Source: Chryseobacterium shigense
GTDB taxonomy: Bacteria; Bacteroidota; Bacteroidia; Flavobacteriales; Weeksellaceae
Length of the DNA stretch: 64,000 nucleotides
Direction: 5' to 3'
NCBI RefSeq assembly: GCF_014207845.1
Contig: NZ_JACHLC010000003.1
Location: 310,001-374,000 of the forward strand
Each line of letters begins with the position of its first letter. The stretch's first letter is position 1. Position numbers and translations under genes: made by a program. A model generated the notes under the pieces. That model ran no database searches. It worked only from the letters and a program-made list of their open reading frames with translations, and was not told where the DNA came from. Of this stretch, positions 1 to 8,270 are shown piece by piece.

Positions 1-243
<243 letters not shown>

Positions 244-296
244 TTAAATATAAGGTATTTTTTCCTATATTTCATTAGCGAAATAATAGAGAGTAG

Positions 297-327
297 CTCC
301 AAAAGGAGGGACTTAATGAAAGATTAG
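297..327 (+). promoter_or_regulatory. smpB leader: strong Shine-Dalgarno with a three-codon mini-ORF
   Basis: AAAAGGAGGG at 301-310 is followed five nt later by ATG AAA GAT TAG at 316-327. The purine tract can pair with CTCC at 297-300 in a small CTCC-AAAA-GGAG hairpin. Shine-Dalgarno sites are rare in this phylum, so this is unusual. It may be a short leader peptide ahead of smpB or a coincidence. Confidence 0.3.
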
Positions 328-362
328 GCATAACCCGGTCAATTTAATCACGAATTTTTACA

Positions 363-821
363 ATGAAAATCGAAAAAACAGTAAATATATTAAACAGAAG
401 AGCCCGTTTTGAGTATGAAATCCTTGAAGAATTTGAAGCAGGGATGGTTTTAACAGGTACGGAAATAAAATCTTTACGTTCATCAAAAGCATCTATTACC
501 GAATCCTTCTGTCAGTTTATTGATGGGGAGTTATACATTATTAATATGATGATTGATGAATATAAATTGGGAACTTTTTACAATCACAAGACAAAAAGGG
601 AACGGAAATTGCTGTTGCACAAAAAAGAATTGCAGAAACTTGAAAAAAAGTTAAAGGATGCAGGTAACACAATTATTCCTCTAAAGTTATATATCACAGA
701 CAAGGGTAAAGCAAAGGTGCTTATTGCGCTTGGTAGAGGGAAAAAACTCTTTGATAAAAGGGAAGCGATAAAAGATAGGGAAAATAAACGTAACCTGGAC
801 AGAATATTAAAGAAAAGTTAA
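363..821 (+). CDS. smpB: SsrA-binding protein SmpB
   Basis: SmpB binds tmRNA and delivers it to ribosomes stalled on broken mRNAs, so that they are released and the unfinished peptide is tagged. At 152 residues the protein has the usual family length. Visible family signatures are the N-terminal NRRARFEYEILEEFEAG, the following GTEIKSLR, and the basic C-terminal stretch GRGKKLFDKREAIKDRENKR, which in SmpB inserts into the empty mRNA channel. The ATG start has no Shine-Dalgarno site; the only strong one nearby belongs to a mini-ORF about 45 nt upstream. The gene is monocistronic in appearance, with ompA following under its own promoter. Confidence 0.97.
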   Translation: MKIEKTVNILNRRARFEYEILEEFEAGMVLTGTEIKSLRSSKASITESFCQFIDGELYIINMMIDEYKLGTFYNHKTKRERKLLLHKKELQKLEKKLKDAGNTIIPLKLYITDKGKAKVLIALGRGKKLFDKREAIKDRENKRNLDRILKKS

Positions 822-838
822 AAATCATTCAAAAAACT

Positions 839-869
839 TTGTATATAAAGAAAAATTATATTTATTTTG
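839..869 (+). promoter_or_regulatory. Promoter of the OmpA-like porin gene
   Basis: TTG at 839-841 is followed after 20 nt by TTATTTTG at 862-869, one base off the Bacteroidota TAnnTTTG box. The start codon of the OmpA gene is 29 nt downstream. An A/T-only tract precedes the ATG, as expected for a highly translated gene in this phylum. Confidence 0.5.
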
Positions 870-898
870 CATTATCAATTATTTAATCATTTAATTCT

Positions 899-2383
899 AT
901 GAAAAATCTAAAATTAGGAATTTCAGCATTGGCGCTTACTGTTGCCTCTACTGTCTTCGCGCAGACTACCAACAATCCGTGGTTGATCGGGGTTGGTGCT
1001 CATGCGGAAAACCACAAGGCAGCACAGACGGAATTCAGTAACACGTTCTCTGCTAATAATTTAACGAAGAGAATGTTCAATGTGAACAACTTCTCTATTA
1101 CACCTCCATTATCTAAGTTAACAGTTGCTAGAAACATCGGTAAAGGTTTAGTTATCGACTGGCAGACTTCCGTAGGTAATGTAGACAACAAAAGATTTAA
1201 CATGGGGAAAGAATTTTTCCTAATGACAGGTCTTGGTTTCCAGGCTAAAGCAGCTGGTCTTTTATGGAATGAAGAATCTTGGTTCGATCCATATTTAAGA
1301 GTTGGTGCTAACTACCTGAGACATGATTACACTGCTCTTGCTTTCCCTAGATATGACTACAAAGGAGAGTTAGTTGCTAACGGTGACGGTGGTAACGAAA
1401 ACGGTAAGGCTAACCACTTTACAGTTTCTACAGGTGCTGGTGCTAACTTCTGGGTAACTAAAAACTTCGGTCTTGGTATTCAGGGAGATTATGTATCAAC
1501 TCCAGGTGATAAATCTACAGTTGCTAACTTCTGGCAAGCTTCTGCATCAATCTTATTCAGATTTGGTAACAGAGATAGAGATAAGGATGGTATCCTAGAT
1601 AAAGATGATCTTTGTCCAGATACTCCTGGTTTACCAGAATTCCAAGGATGTCCTGATACTGACGGTGACGGAGTTCCAGATAAAGACGATCAATGTCCAG
1701 AAGTAGCTGGTCCAGTTGAAAACAACGGTTGTCCTTGGCCAGATACAGATGGAGATGGTGTTATCGACAAAGATGATGCTTGTCCTACAGTAGCAGGTCC
1801 TGCTGAAAACAACGGTTGTCCTTGGCCAGATACAGATAAAGACGGTATCCTAGATAAAGATGATGCTTGTCCTACTGTTCCAGGTCTTCCAGAATACAAT
1901 GGATGTCCTAAGCCTAAGAAGCAAACAGCTATTGAAACAACTGATGCTCTTAAAGGTATCTTCTTTGACTTCAATAAAGCGACTATCAGACCAGAATCTA
2001 GTGCTAAACTAGACAACGCTGCTAAGATCATCAAAACTGACGGTGGTAACTACCTAGTTGAAGGTCAAACTGATGCTAAAGGTGCTGCTGAATACAACTT
2101 GAAACTTTCTAGACAAAGAGCTGCTTCAGTAGTTTCTGCTCTAGAGGCTAGAGGTGTTGATGTAAACGCTCTTAAATCAATCGGAGTTGGTGAAACTAAA
2201 GCTACAGTTTCTGAAAAAGCTTCTGATGCTGAAAGACAAGCTGATAGAAAAGTTATCGTAACTGCTATCGAAGATGCTAACGAGTGGAACGCAATCAAGA
2301 AAAAAGATTACGAAGATGCTCCAGTGAAAAAAGCTACTAAAAAAGCTCCGGCTAAGAAAAAAGTAGTTAAAAAGAAAAAATAA
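899..2383 (+). CDS. OmpA-family outer membrane porin with thrombospondin type 3 repeats
   Basis: Probable major outer-membrane protein linking the outer membrane to peptidoglycan. The 494 residues divide into a signal peptide (1-21, cleaved after VFA), a predicted beta-barrel domain to about residue 220, four calcium-binding thrombospondin type 3 repeats (pattern DxDxDGxxDxxDxCP, about 224-338), an OmpA-C peptidoglycan-binding domain (about 348-460, with FFDFNKATIRPES and LSRQRAASV), and a lysine-rich tail ending KKAPAKKKVVKKKK. The repeats carry paired cysteines. Codon use is strongly biased toward a small set in the second half of the gene, which fits high expression. A strong terminator follows. 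The domain order is that of the F-type OmpA proteins of flavobacteria. Confidence 0.93.
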   Translation: MKNLKLGISALALTVASTVFAQTTNNPWLIGVGAHAENHKAAQTEFSNTFSANNLTKRMFNVNNFSITPPLSKLTVARNIGKGLVIDWQTSVGNVDNKRFNMGKEFFLMTGLGFQAKAAGLLWNEESWFDPYLRVGANYLRHDYTALAFPRYDYKGELVANGDGGNENGKANHFTVSTGAGANFWVTKNFGLGIQGDYVSTPGDKSTVANFWQASASILFRFGNRDRDKDGILDKDDLCPDTPGLPEFQGCPDTDGDGVPDKDDQCPEVAGPVENNGCPWPDTDGDGVIDKDDACPTVAGPAENNGCPWPDTDKDGILDKDDACPTVPGLPEYNGCPKPKKQTAIETTDALKGIFFDFNKATIRPESSAKLDNAAKIIKTDGGNYLVEGQTDAKGAAEYNLKLSRQRAASVVSALEARGVDVNALKSIGVGETKATVSEKASDAERQADRKVIVTAIEDANEWNAIKKKDYEDAPVKKATKKAPAKKKVVKKKK

Positions 2384-2401
2384 TAAATTTTTCTAAATAA
2401 T

Positions 2402-2429
2402 AAATACCTCCAATTTTTTGGGGGTATTT
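2402..2429 (+). terminator. Rho-independent terminator after the OmpA gene
   Basis: AAATACCTCC (2402-2411) pairs with GGGGGTATTT (2420-2429) with one G-U, and a long T tract follows. Confidence 0.85.
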
Positions 2430-2449
2430 TTTTTTTGTTGACTTTTAGT

Positions 2450-2457
2450 TAATTTTG
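2450..2457 (+). promoter_or_regulatory. -7 promoter element of the YebC/PmpR gene
   Basis: TAATTTTG matches TAnnTTTG exactly and lies 19 nt before the start codon. No TTG is seen at the standard upstream distance, because that place is taken by the T tract of the preceding terminator. Confidence 0.4.
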
Positions 2458-2476
2458 TTGAAATTTAAAAATTAAA

Positions 2477-3217
2477 ATGGGAAGAGCATTTGAATATAGA
2501 AAAGCTTCTAAAATGGCCAGATGGGATAAAATGGCCAAAACTTTCTCCAAGATCGGTAAAGATATTGCATTGGCTGTAAAGGCTGGAGGAACAGATCCTG
2601 AGGCCAACCCGGCTTTAAGAAGATGTATCCAGAATGCAAAAGGGGCCAATATGCCTAAAGATAATGTGGAAAGAGCTATCAAAAAAGCAAGCGGTGCTGA
2701 TGCCGAAAACTATGAAGAAGTAACCTACGAAGGATACGGACAGGGTGGCGTTGCTTTCTTTGTTGAATGCACAACCAATAACACAACCAGAACCGTTGCC
2801 AACGTGAGAGCTATCTTCAACAAATTTGATGGTAACCTTGGTAAGAATGGAGAATTAGCTTTCATTTTCGACAGAAAAGGAATTTTCAGTATCGATCTTG
2901 CTCAGATCAAAATGGACTGGGATGATTTTGAAATGGAAATGATTGATGGTGGTGCTGAAGACGTTGAAAAAGATGAAGAAGAAGTAATGATCACTACGGC
3001 TTTCGAAGATTTCGGTTCATTATCACATAAATTAGACGAGCTTGGAATTGAAGCAAAAAGTGCAGAACTTCAGAGAATTCCGAACAATACGAAAGAAGTA
3101 AATGAAGAGCAGTTCAAGGCCAATATGAAGATGCTTGAGCGTTTTGAGGATGATGATGATGTACAGAATGTGTATCACAATATGGAGATCACAGACGATC
3201 TGATGAATTCACTGTAA
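2477..3217 (+). CDS. YebC/PmpR family translation or transcription factor
   Basis: The 246-residue protein matches the YebC/PmpR family in length and sequence. The N-terminal block has KMARWDKMAKTFSKIGKDI, then AVKAGGTDPEANPALRR and ANMPKDNVERAIKKASG, all characteristic. The central and C-terminal acidic alpha/beta domains follow (YEGYGQGGVAFFVE; NVRAIFNKFDGNLGKNGELAFIFDRKG). Family members were described as DNA-binding regulators and more recently as factors that ease ribosome stalling; the sequence does not say which role dominates here. The N-terminus MGRAFEYRKASKM differs from the common MAGHSKW of proteobacterial YebC, as is usual in this phylum. It has its own -7 box. Confidence 0.93.
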   Translation: MGRAFEYRKASKMARWDKMAKTFSKIGKDIALAVKAGGTDPEANPALRRCIQNAKGANMPKDNVERAIKKASGADAENYEEVTYEGYGQGGVAFFVECTTNNTTRTVANVRAIFNKFDGNLGKNGELAFIFDRKGIFSIDLAQIKMDWDDFEMEMIDGGAEDVEKDEEEVMITTAFEDFGSLSHKLDELGIEAKSAELQRIPNNTKEVNEEQFKANMKMLERFEDDDDVQNVYHNMEITDDLMNSL

Positions 3218-3274
3218 AAAATAATATAACATTCATATACAGTTAACTTTCAATTAGTTTCTTTGCATAAAACT

Positions 3275-4099
3275 ATGAAAAGAAACGTTGAATTAGTTGT
3301 TATATCGGATGTTCATTTGGGTACTTATGGATGTAAGGCTAAAGAACTGTTGAGGTATCTCAATTCTATACAGCCTAAAACCTTAGTTTTAAACGGGGAT
3401 ATTATTGATATCTGGCAGTTTAAAAAGTCTTACTTCCCTAAACCTCATTTGAAGGTAATCAAAAAGATCCTTTCTTTTGCCACTAAAAATACACAGGTTT
3501 ATTATATTACTGGCAATCATGACGAAATGTTCCGTAAGTTTACCGATTTCGAATTGGGAAAACTGAAAGTCTGCAATAAAATTTGTCTTGATATAGATCA
3601 GAAAAAAACCTGGATATTTCACGGAGATGTTTTTGATGCATCCGTTCAGCATTCCAAATGGATTGCAAAGCTTGGCGGAAAAGGCTATGATCTCCTGATT
3701 GTTATCAATAATATGGTGAATTGGTTTTTAGAGAAAATGGGCAGAGAGAAATATTCATTTTCAAAGAAGATCAAAAACAATGTGAAAAAAGCAGTAAAAT
3801 ACATTGGAGATTTTGAACTGACAGCTTCCGAATTGGCTATTGATAATCACTACGATTATGTAATCTGTGGACATATCCATCAGCCCCAGATCCGTGAAGT
3901 TGTAACCAAAAAAGGATCGTGTACTTATCTTAATTCCGGGGATTGGATAGAAAACCTGTCGGCTCTTGAATATCATGATAAGCAATGGAAAATATTTTAT
4001 TACGACGATCACAAAGATTCACTTAAAGACGACGAAGCAGAAGAAATCCAGGATATGGACAGTTCCGAACTTCTGAAAATAGTAACTAATTTTTCTTAA
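3275..4099 (+). CDS. LpxH-like metallophosphoesterase (UDP-2,3-diacylglucosamine diphosphatase family)
   Basis: A calcineurin-like phosphoesterase of 274 residues. The metal-binding motifs appear in order: SDVHLG near the N-terminus, NGDIIDIW, GNHDE, HGDVFD and GHIHQP. This set is typical of the branch that includes LpxH, which hydrolyses UDP-2,3-diacylglucosamine in lipid A synthesis, though other substrates are possible. An upstream in-frame TTG at 3263 overlaps a TTTG promoter-like box (3262-3265), so ATG 3275 is the more likely start. The glycosyltransferase ATG directly follows this stop codon, so the two are almost certainly cotranscribed and translationally coupled, and probably act on the same envelope or glycolipid pathway. 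Confidence 0.82.
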   Translation: MKRNVELVVISDVHLGTYGCKAKELLRYLNSIQPKTLVLNGDIIDIWQFKKSYFPKPHLKVIKKILSFATKNTQVYYITGNHDEMFRKFTDFELGKLKVCNKICLDIDQKKTWIFHGDVFDASVQHSKWIAKLGGKGYDLLIVINNMVNWFLEKMGREKYSFSKKIKNNVKKAVKYIGDFELTASELAIDNHYDYVICGHIHQPQIREVVTKKGSCTYLNSGDWIENLSALEYHDKQWKIFYYDDHKDSLKDDEAEEIQDMDSSELLKIVTNFS

Positions 4100-5071
4100 A
4101 TGAAAGTATTGTATGCATTTCAAGGAACAGGAAACGGACATGTTGCCAGGGCACAGGAAATTATTCCTATCCTCAAAAAATATGCTTCGGTAGATACGCT
4201 GATCAGTGGGCATCAGTCACAATTGAAGGCGGATTTCGACATTAACTTCCAATACAAAGGCATTTCCCTTCTGTATAACAAAACAGGCGGTTTATCTTAC
4301 CGCAAAACGTTTACTGAAAATAAATTCCTCGAAGCGGTAAAAACAATCAGGGAACTGGAGCTTTCACAATATGATCTGATCATCAATGATTATGAGCCTC
4401 TCACCGGATGGGCAGGAAAGCTGAAGAAATTACCAATGATTGAGCTGAGTCATCAGGCTTCTATGAGTTTTGCCGAAACACCCAAGCCTGAAAAGAAGGA
4501 TTTTCTGGGTGAACTGATCCTGAAATATTATGTTCCCAGTGAAAGAAAAATAGGATTTCATTTTGAAAACTATCATCCCCAGATTAAAAAACCTGTGATC
4601 AGGCACAAAATACGAAATCTGAATCCTGATAAAAAAGGATACTATCTTGTTTATCTTCCCAGTTTTGCGGACGAGAATATCATCAAGGTTTTAAAACAGA
4701 TTCCTGTACAATGGAAAGTGTTTTCAAAGTACAGCAAATCACAGATAAAAATAAAAAATGTAGAAGTTTTCCCTATTGACGAGGTTCAATATCTGAAATG
4801 CTTTGAAAGTTGTGACGGCATCTTATGCAATGCCGGCTTTGAAACTCCCGCGGAAGCCTTATTTATGGATAAAAAACTTTTTGTGATCCCTATTCATAAC
4901 CAATACGAACAGGAATGTAATGCCAGTGCCTTAAACCTTATGGGAATTCCGAATTCTAAGGTGCTGAACCTTCAGGAAATTATGGAATGGGTTGCTTCAG
5001 ACCATCACTTAAAAGTAGATTATCCGGATGATATTGAAGAAATTCTGGTAAACGAGGTTTTAGTTCTTTAA
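4100..5071 (+). CDS. Glycosyltransferase family protein (GT28/UGT-like fold)
   Basis: The 323-residue protein starts MKVLYAFQGTGNGHVARAQE, a glycine-rich N-terminal loop followed by a helix, typical of the GT-B transferases of the Glyco_trans_1_3/MurG-like group. The C-terminal half holds a donor-site-like segment, CDGILCNAGFETPAEALFMDKKLFVIPI, in the position where UDP-sugar transferases have their G-E-rich donor-binding loop. No signal peptide or membrane helix is seen, so it is likely cytoplasmic or peripheral. It begins at the base after the stop of the phosphoesterase. A role in glycolipid or envelope sugar transfer is inferred from this coupling; acceptor and donor are unknown. The last 12 nt overlap the convergent acetyltransferase gene. 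Confidence 0.75.
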   Translation: MKVLYAFQGTGNGHVARAQEIIPILKKYASVDTLISGHQSQLKADFDINFQYKGISLLYNKTGGLSYRKTFTENKFLEAVKTIRELELSQYDLIINDYEPLTGWAGKLKKLPMIELSHQASMSFAETPKPEKKDFLGELILKYYVPSERKIGFHFENYHPQIKKPVIRHKIRNLNPDKKGYYLVYLPSFADENIIKVLKQIPVQWKVFSKYSKSQIKIKNVEVFPIDEVQYLKCFESCDGILCNAGFETPAEALFMDKKLFVIPIHNQYEQECNASALNLMGIPNSKVLNLQEIMEWVASDHHLKVDYPDDIEEILVNEVLVL

Positions 5072-5350
5072 AAAAATATCGTCCACATCACTCATTCTGG
5101 TCATTACAGCTCTTGCATAGGAGCAGTGAGGATATACTTTCCAGCTGTTTTCCCGGGCAAATTTTATCGCTTCCTCAACCAGATATTTTCCCATTCCGCG
5201 GCCTTCAAATTCCGGATGGACCAGAACGAAAGAAATAATAAATTTACTGTCTTCCGGAAAAATAGTATACGTAAGCCTTCCGACCTCTTTTACATCATTG
5301 TTCAGCATAATCACGCCGCCATTTCCTGATTTATTGTTTTCAAATCTCAT
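5060..5350 (-). CDS. Small GNAT-fold N-acetyltransferase (YjdJ type)
   Basis: A 96-residue protein of the compact Acetyltransf_CG type. The acetyl-CoA loop FEGRGMGKYLVEEAI follows VLVHPE, and the C-terminal strand has the family phrase YPHCSYARAVM, with a cysteine next to the predicted acetyl-CoA tunnel. Substrates of these small acetyltransferases are mostly unknown. The reading frame ends inside the 3' end of the convergent glycosyltransferase gene, sharing 12 bp. The start ATG at 5350 is preceded on the minus strand by an A/T-rich stretch without a Shine-Dalgarno site. It appears to be monocistronic. Confidence 0.8.
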   Translation of the reverse strand: MRFENNKSGNGGVIMLNNDVKEVGRLTYTIFPEDSKFIISFVLVHPEFEGRGMGKYLVEEAIKFARENSWKVYPHCSYARAVMTRMSDVDDIFLKN

Positions 5351-5391
5351 AATTCAAACCTTTATTTTAAAGATACAAAAATTACACCGAC

Positions 5392-5455
5392 CAGTAATGA
5401 TGAGTGATGAATAATAAGTAATGAGCAATAGATTATGATGAATAGCCAGTAGTGA
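5392..5455. repeat. Degenerate tandem repeat of an AGTAATGATGA-like unit
   Basis: The segment repeats AGTAATGA, AGTGATGA, AGTAATGAG and similar blocks. It lies in the 213-bp gap between the small acetyltransferase and the RDD gene, where no gene is seen. Confidence 0.45.
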
Positions 5456-5563
5456 ATTGGCTCTGCAGTCAATTTTTATCTGACGGAATTCTAAAAATAT
5501 TTCTGAGACAAGACAAAATTAATCTTTCCTTGTGAAGCAAGATGGACAATTGAAAGTTATCCA

Positions 5564-6313
5564 TTAATTATCTTTTCCCGTATAATAATTATAATCCTTA
5601 ATTACTACATTAATGAACTGTCTTTCCGTCATTTTTGTCGGGTCTATTTCCAGTTTTAGAATGCTCTTGATCTTATCAGATAGTTTACTGATGATCTGGC
5701 GGTCGTCTACCTTCAGAGCTTTGGTATAATTGTCTTTGATGATCCGCATATCATTATCGCTTAATGCAATCACCTGAGGGAATGAAGGAATATAGTCTTC
5801 ATGAATGTTTTCCAGGATAGTATGGGAAATATTGATGTTGTTTTTTAAAGAAATCACAGCCGTGCCGGAAGCAATATCACCCAGTCTCTGGTTGTTTTTG
5901 GAAACAATCATAGAAATGAGGCCAATGACACCAACTGCTGAAGTATCAATCAGTCTGAACATCCAGCGGATCAGGTAATCACCGAAGCTAGCCTGGTAGC
6001 CATCAATTTTTACTACTCGGATTTTCATAAGCTTTTTTCCGGGAGTCTGGCCCTCCATAAGGCTTTCCAGAACAACGGGGTAAATGTAAATGGGAAATGT
6101 AAGGAGAATATAAACAGCCATTACGGACCATTGATCCAGCCCCGTCAATAAATACCCAAGATCGAAAACATTGAAGAAAAGATAGAATATAATAACAGCA
6201 TAGGCAACCTTTATCAAAAGATCGATAATAAAGGCAAGCATTCTTTCTCCAACACCTGCAATATTAAAATTAATATTTACATTTTGTGAGGTATTTATCG
6301 CAATTTGAGACAT
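5564..6313 (-). CDS. RDD family membrane protein
   Basis: A 249-residue integral membrane protein. The start MSQIAINTSQNVNINFNIAG at 6313 is chosen because an upstream in-frame start would overlap the divergent gene. The RDD signature is an early arginine and two aspartates: GVGERMLAFIIDLLIK, then the loop GQTPGKKLMKIRVV and WMFRLIDTSAVG. Three to four hydrophobic segments are seen between residues 25 and 160, followed by a cytoplasmic tail of about 90 residues. RDD proteins have been linked to ion transport in some bacteria; here the gene sits divergent, 27 bp from a SpoIIM-family gene, an arrangement shared with MoxR/DUF58 clusters. Function in that cluster is unknown. Confidence 0.85.
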   Translation of the reverse strand: MSQIAINTSQNVNINFNIAGVGERMLAFIIDLLIKVAYAVIIFYLFFNVFDLGYLLTGLDQWSVMAVYILLTFPIYIYPVVLESLMEGQTPGKKLMKIRVVKIDGYQASFGDYLIRWMFRLIDTSAVGVIGLISMIVSKNNQRLGDIASGTAVISLKNNINISHTILENIHEDYIPSFPQVIALSDNDMRIIKDNYTKALKVDDRQIISKLSDKIKSILKLEIDPTKMTERQFINVVIKDYNYYTGKDN

Positions 6314-6340
6314 AATTTTTATTATTTTAGCCTTACAATT

Positions 6341-7324
6341 ATGAGAGAAGTTTATTTCATTAAACAAAATAAAGAAAAATGGTTGGGAATTGAACAGGTT
6401 ATTCAAGGGAAAATTAAAAAAAATCCGGATGACCTGTCTTCGCTGTATATCAACCTGATCAATGATCTTTCATTTGCACAGACTTACTATCCCAAAAGCA
6501 ATACCACCGTATACCTGAACCATCTTTCTTCACAGATATTCCAAAAGATCTATAAAACGAAAAGAGTAGAGGAAAACAGGCTGCTTTATTTCTTCAGAAC
6601 AGAAGTTCCTCTGCTTGTGTATCAATACAGAAGATATCTTGTGTACGCTTTTCTGTTTTTTATCCTGTTTACTTCCATCGGAGTGCTTTCAGGGATGTAT
6701 GATAAAGGTTTTGCCAATATCATTCTAGGAGAAGATTATGTAAACGAAACCATAGAAAATATTAAAAAAGGAAATGCAGTAGGAATATACCAGAGCGGTT
6801 CAACATGGGGAAGCACAATCGGGATTATTTTCAATAACATCGGGGTGGGCGCGAAATTATATATTTATGGGATCACCGGAGGGGTAGGAACTTTGTTTGC
6901 TCTGCTTTCCAACAGTGTTATGCTGGGGTCGTTTCAGTACTTTTTCTATGATTACGGAGCCCTGAAAGACAGCGCAAGAGGAATCTGGCTTCACGGTGTC
7001 TTTGAAATCTTTGCCATGGTTGTGGAAGCCATGTGCGGCCTGATTCTGGGAGCTAGTATTCTGTTTCCAAGAACATTTTCAAGGTTCAATTCCTTTAAAA
7101 AAGGTTTCAAGGACTCTTTTAAAATCTTCCTAAGTACTATTCCGTTTACCGTTTGTGCAGGAATTATCGAAGGTTATGTAACAAGACATGCTCTGAAAAT
7201 GCCACTTGCAGCAAATTTAACCATAATAATCACTTCACTTGCCATTATAGGATTTTACTACTTTGTTTATCCTTTAGTGGTTTATAAAAAAATTAATAAC
7301 CCAACCCATGATGCAGTTTTATAA
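6341..7324 (+). CDS. Stage II sporulation protein M (SpoIIM) family membrane protein
   Basis: A 327-residue membrane protein with the SpoIIM/DUF95 arrangement: a soluble N-terminal region (1-100), then hydrophobic segments around YLVYAFLFFILFTSIGVLSG, a glycine-rich middle (NIGVGAKLYIYGITGGVGTLFALLSNSVMLG), and the family phrase GIWLHGVFEIFAMVVEAMCGL, with more membrane helices to the end. In Firmicutes SpoIIM works in engulfment; in non-sporulating flavobacteria the family has another, undefined envelope role. ATG 6341 is preferred over the in-frame TTG at 6305, which overlaps the divergent RDD gene. Its last 17 nt overlap the next gene, so the series 6341-12831 is probably one transcription unit. 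Confidence 0.85.
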   Translation: MREVYFIKQNKEKWLGIEQVIQGKIKKNPDDLSSLYINLINDLSFAQTYYPKSNTTVYLNHLSSQIFQKIYKTKRVEENRLLYFFRTEVPLLVYQYRRYLVYAFLFFILFTSIGVLSGMYDKGFANIILGEDYVNETIENIKKGNAVGIYQSGSTWGSTIGIIFNNIGVGAKLYIYGITGGVGTLFALLSNSVMLGSFQYFFYDYGALKDSARGIWLHGVFEIFAMVVEAMCGLILGASILFPRTFSRFNSFKKGFKDSFKIFLSTIPFTVCAGIIEGYVTRHALKMPLAANLTIIITSLAIIGFYYFVYPLVVYKKINNPTHDAVL

Positions 7325-8270
7325 AAAAAGAGAATTTGGAGCTTTCATCAGTGACAGCTTTAATTTTTTCAAATTATACGGAAAAAATTACTTTAAGAAC
7401 TATATCCTGATCAACGGGTTGCTGCTGATCTTAACGGTTGCCATCATAATTTTCGGATTCAGGGAAATTTTCGGACAGCTTATTGGTTCCAATATAAGTG
7501 GAGAAAGCTATTATTTTGAAAGATATTTCTCAGAGAATGCCGGAATGCTGATCGTTACCGCCATACTTGTTTTTATACTTTTTGTCCTTCTGGGAATTGT
7601 TAATTACCTCTATCCGGTTTTCTATATGAAAAGGATTACCGAAGGTGCCCAAAAGATAAAAACAGACGAAATCCTGGGAGATTTTAAGAGAAATGCCGGA
7701 AGGATTGCCAAAATGTGCATAGGAATGCTGTTTATTGTGCTTCCTGTAATAATGATCGTGGTAGGATTTTCCTATTTACTGATGCTGATTATCATCGGTT
7801 TTTTCCTGATGCTGCTTGTATATCCTACAGCATTCAATGTCTCGGCGTTTCTGATGTATGATTATTTTAATACAAAAAGAGGCTTTATAGAAAGTTTAAG
7901 TTATTCCATAAGAGCCCAGTTTTCCTATCCGAACGGAAACGAAAAATCTCCATACTGGAAGTATTGGGGAGCATCCATTATCATGTTCGTTATTATGTAC
8001 ATGATTACTTCGGTATTTACATTTATCCCGATGTTTTTTATTTACGGATCGCTGCTGGCATCTGCTCCTGACGGAAACTTTGAAGAGAATCCTTTTGCGG
8101 GAACAGCAGGGATTATTTTCTTTGTATTCTATGGATTTTCAATGCTGGCTTCATTAATGCTTTCCAACCTGATGTATATCAATGCGGGGCTTATGTATTA
8201 CGACAGCCGGACAGATCTTCATCAGAAAATTGAACTTGAAGAAATAGAAACCATAGGTATTAATGAATAG
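7308..8270 (+). CDS. Polytopic membrane protein of the MoxR/DUF58 cluster, function unknown
   Basis: The 320-residue protein has about six hydrophobic segments: near 30-50, 75-100, two close together at 135-185, one near 225-250, and one or two near 265-295. The N-terminus MMQFYKKREFGAFISDSFNFFKLYGKNYFKNY is soluble, and the C-terminal tail is acidic. I do not recognise a named domain. It overlaps the SpoIIM gene by 17 nt and the DUF4129 gene by 8 nt, so it belongs to the same operon and may form a complex with its neighbours. Two adjacent ATG codons (7308 and 7311) are both possible starts. Two short segments are rich in Gly/Phe/Met, typical of tightly packed helices. Confidence 0.75.
   Translation: MMQFYKKREFGAFISDSFNFFKLYGKNYFKNYILINGLLLILTVAIIIFGFREIFGQLIGSNISGESYYFERYFSENAGMLIVTAILVFILFVLLGIVNYLYPVFYMKRITEGAQKIKTDEILGDFKRNAGRIAKMCIGMLFIVLPVIMIVVGFSYLLMLIIIGFFLMLLVYPTAFNVSAFLMYDYFNTKRGFIESLSYSIRAQFSYPNGNEKSPYWKYWGASIIMFVIMYMITSVFTFIPMFFIYGSLLASAPDGNFEENPFAGTAGIIFFVFYGFSMLASLMLSNLMYINAGLMYYDSRTDLHQKIELEEIETIGINE

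Noticed and set aside
1690..2034. 114-codon minus-strand frame inside the OmpA gene
   Set aside because: Repeat-derived shadow of the thrombospondin type 3 repeats, with no start context.
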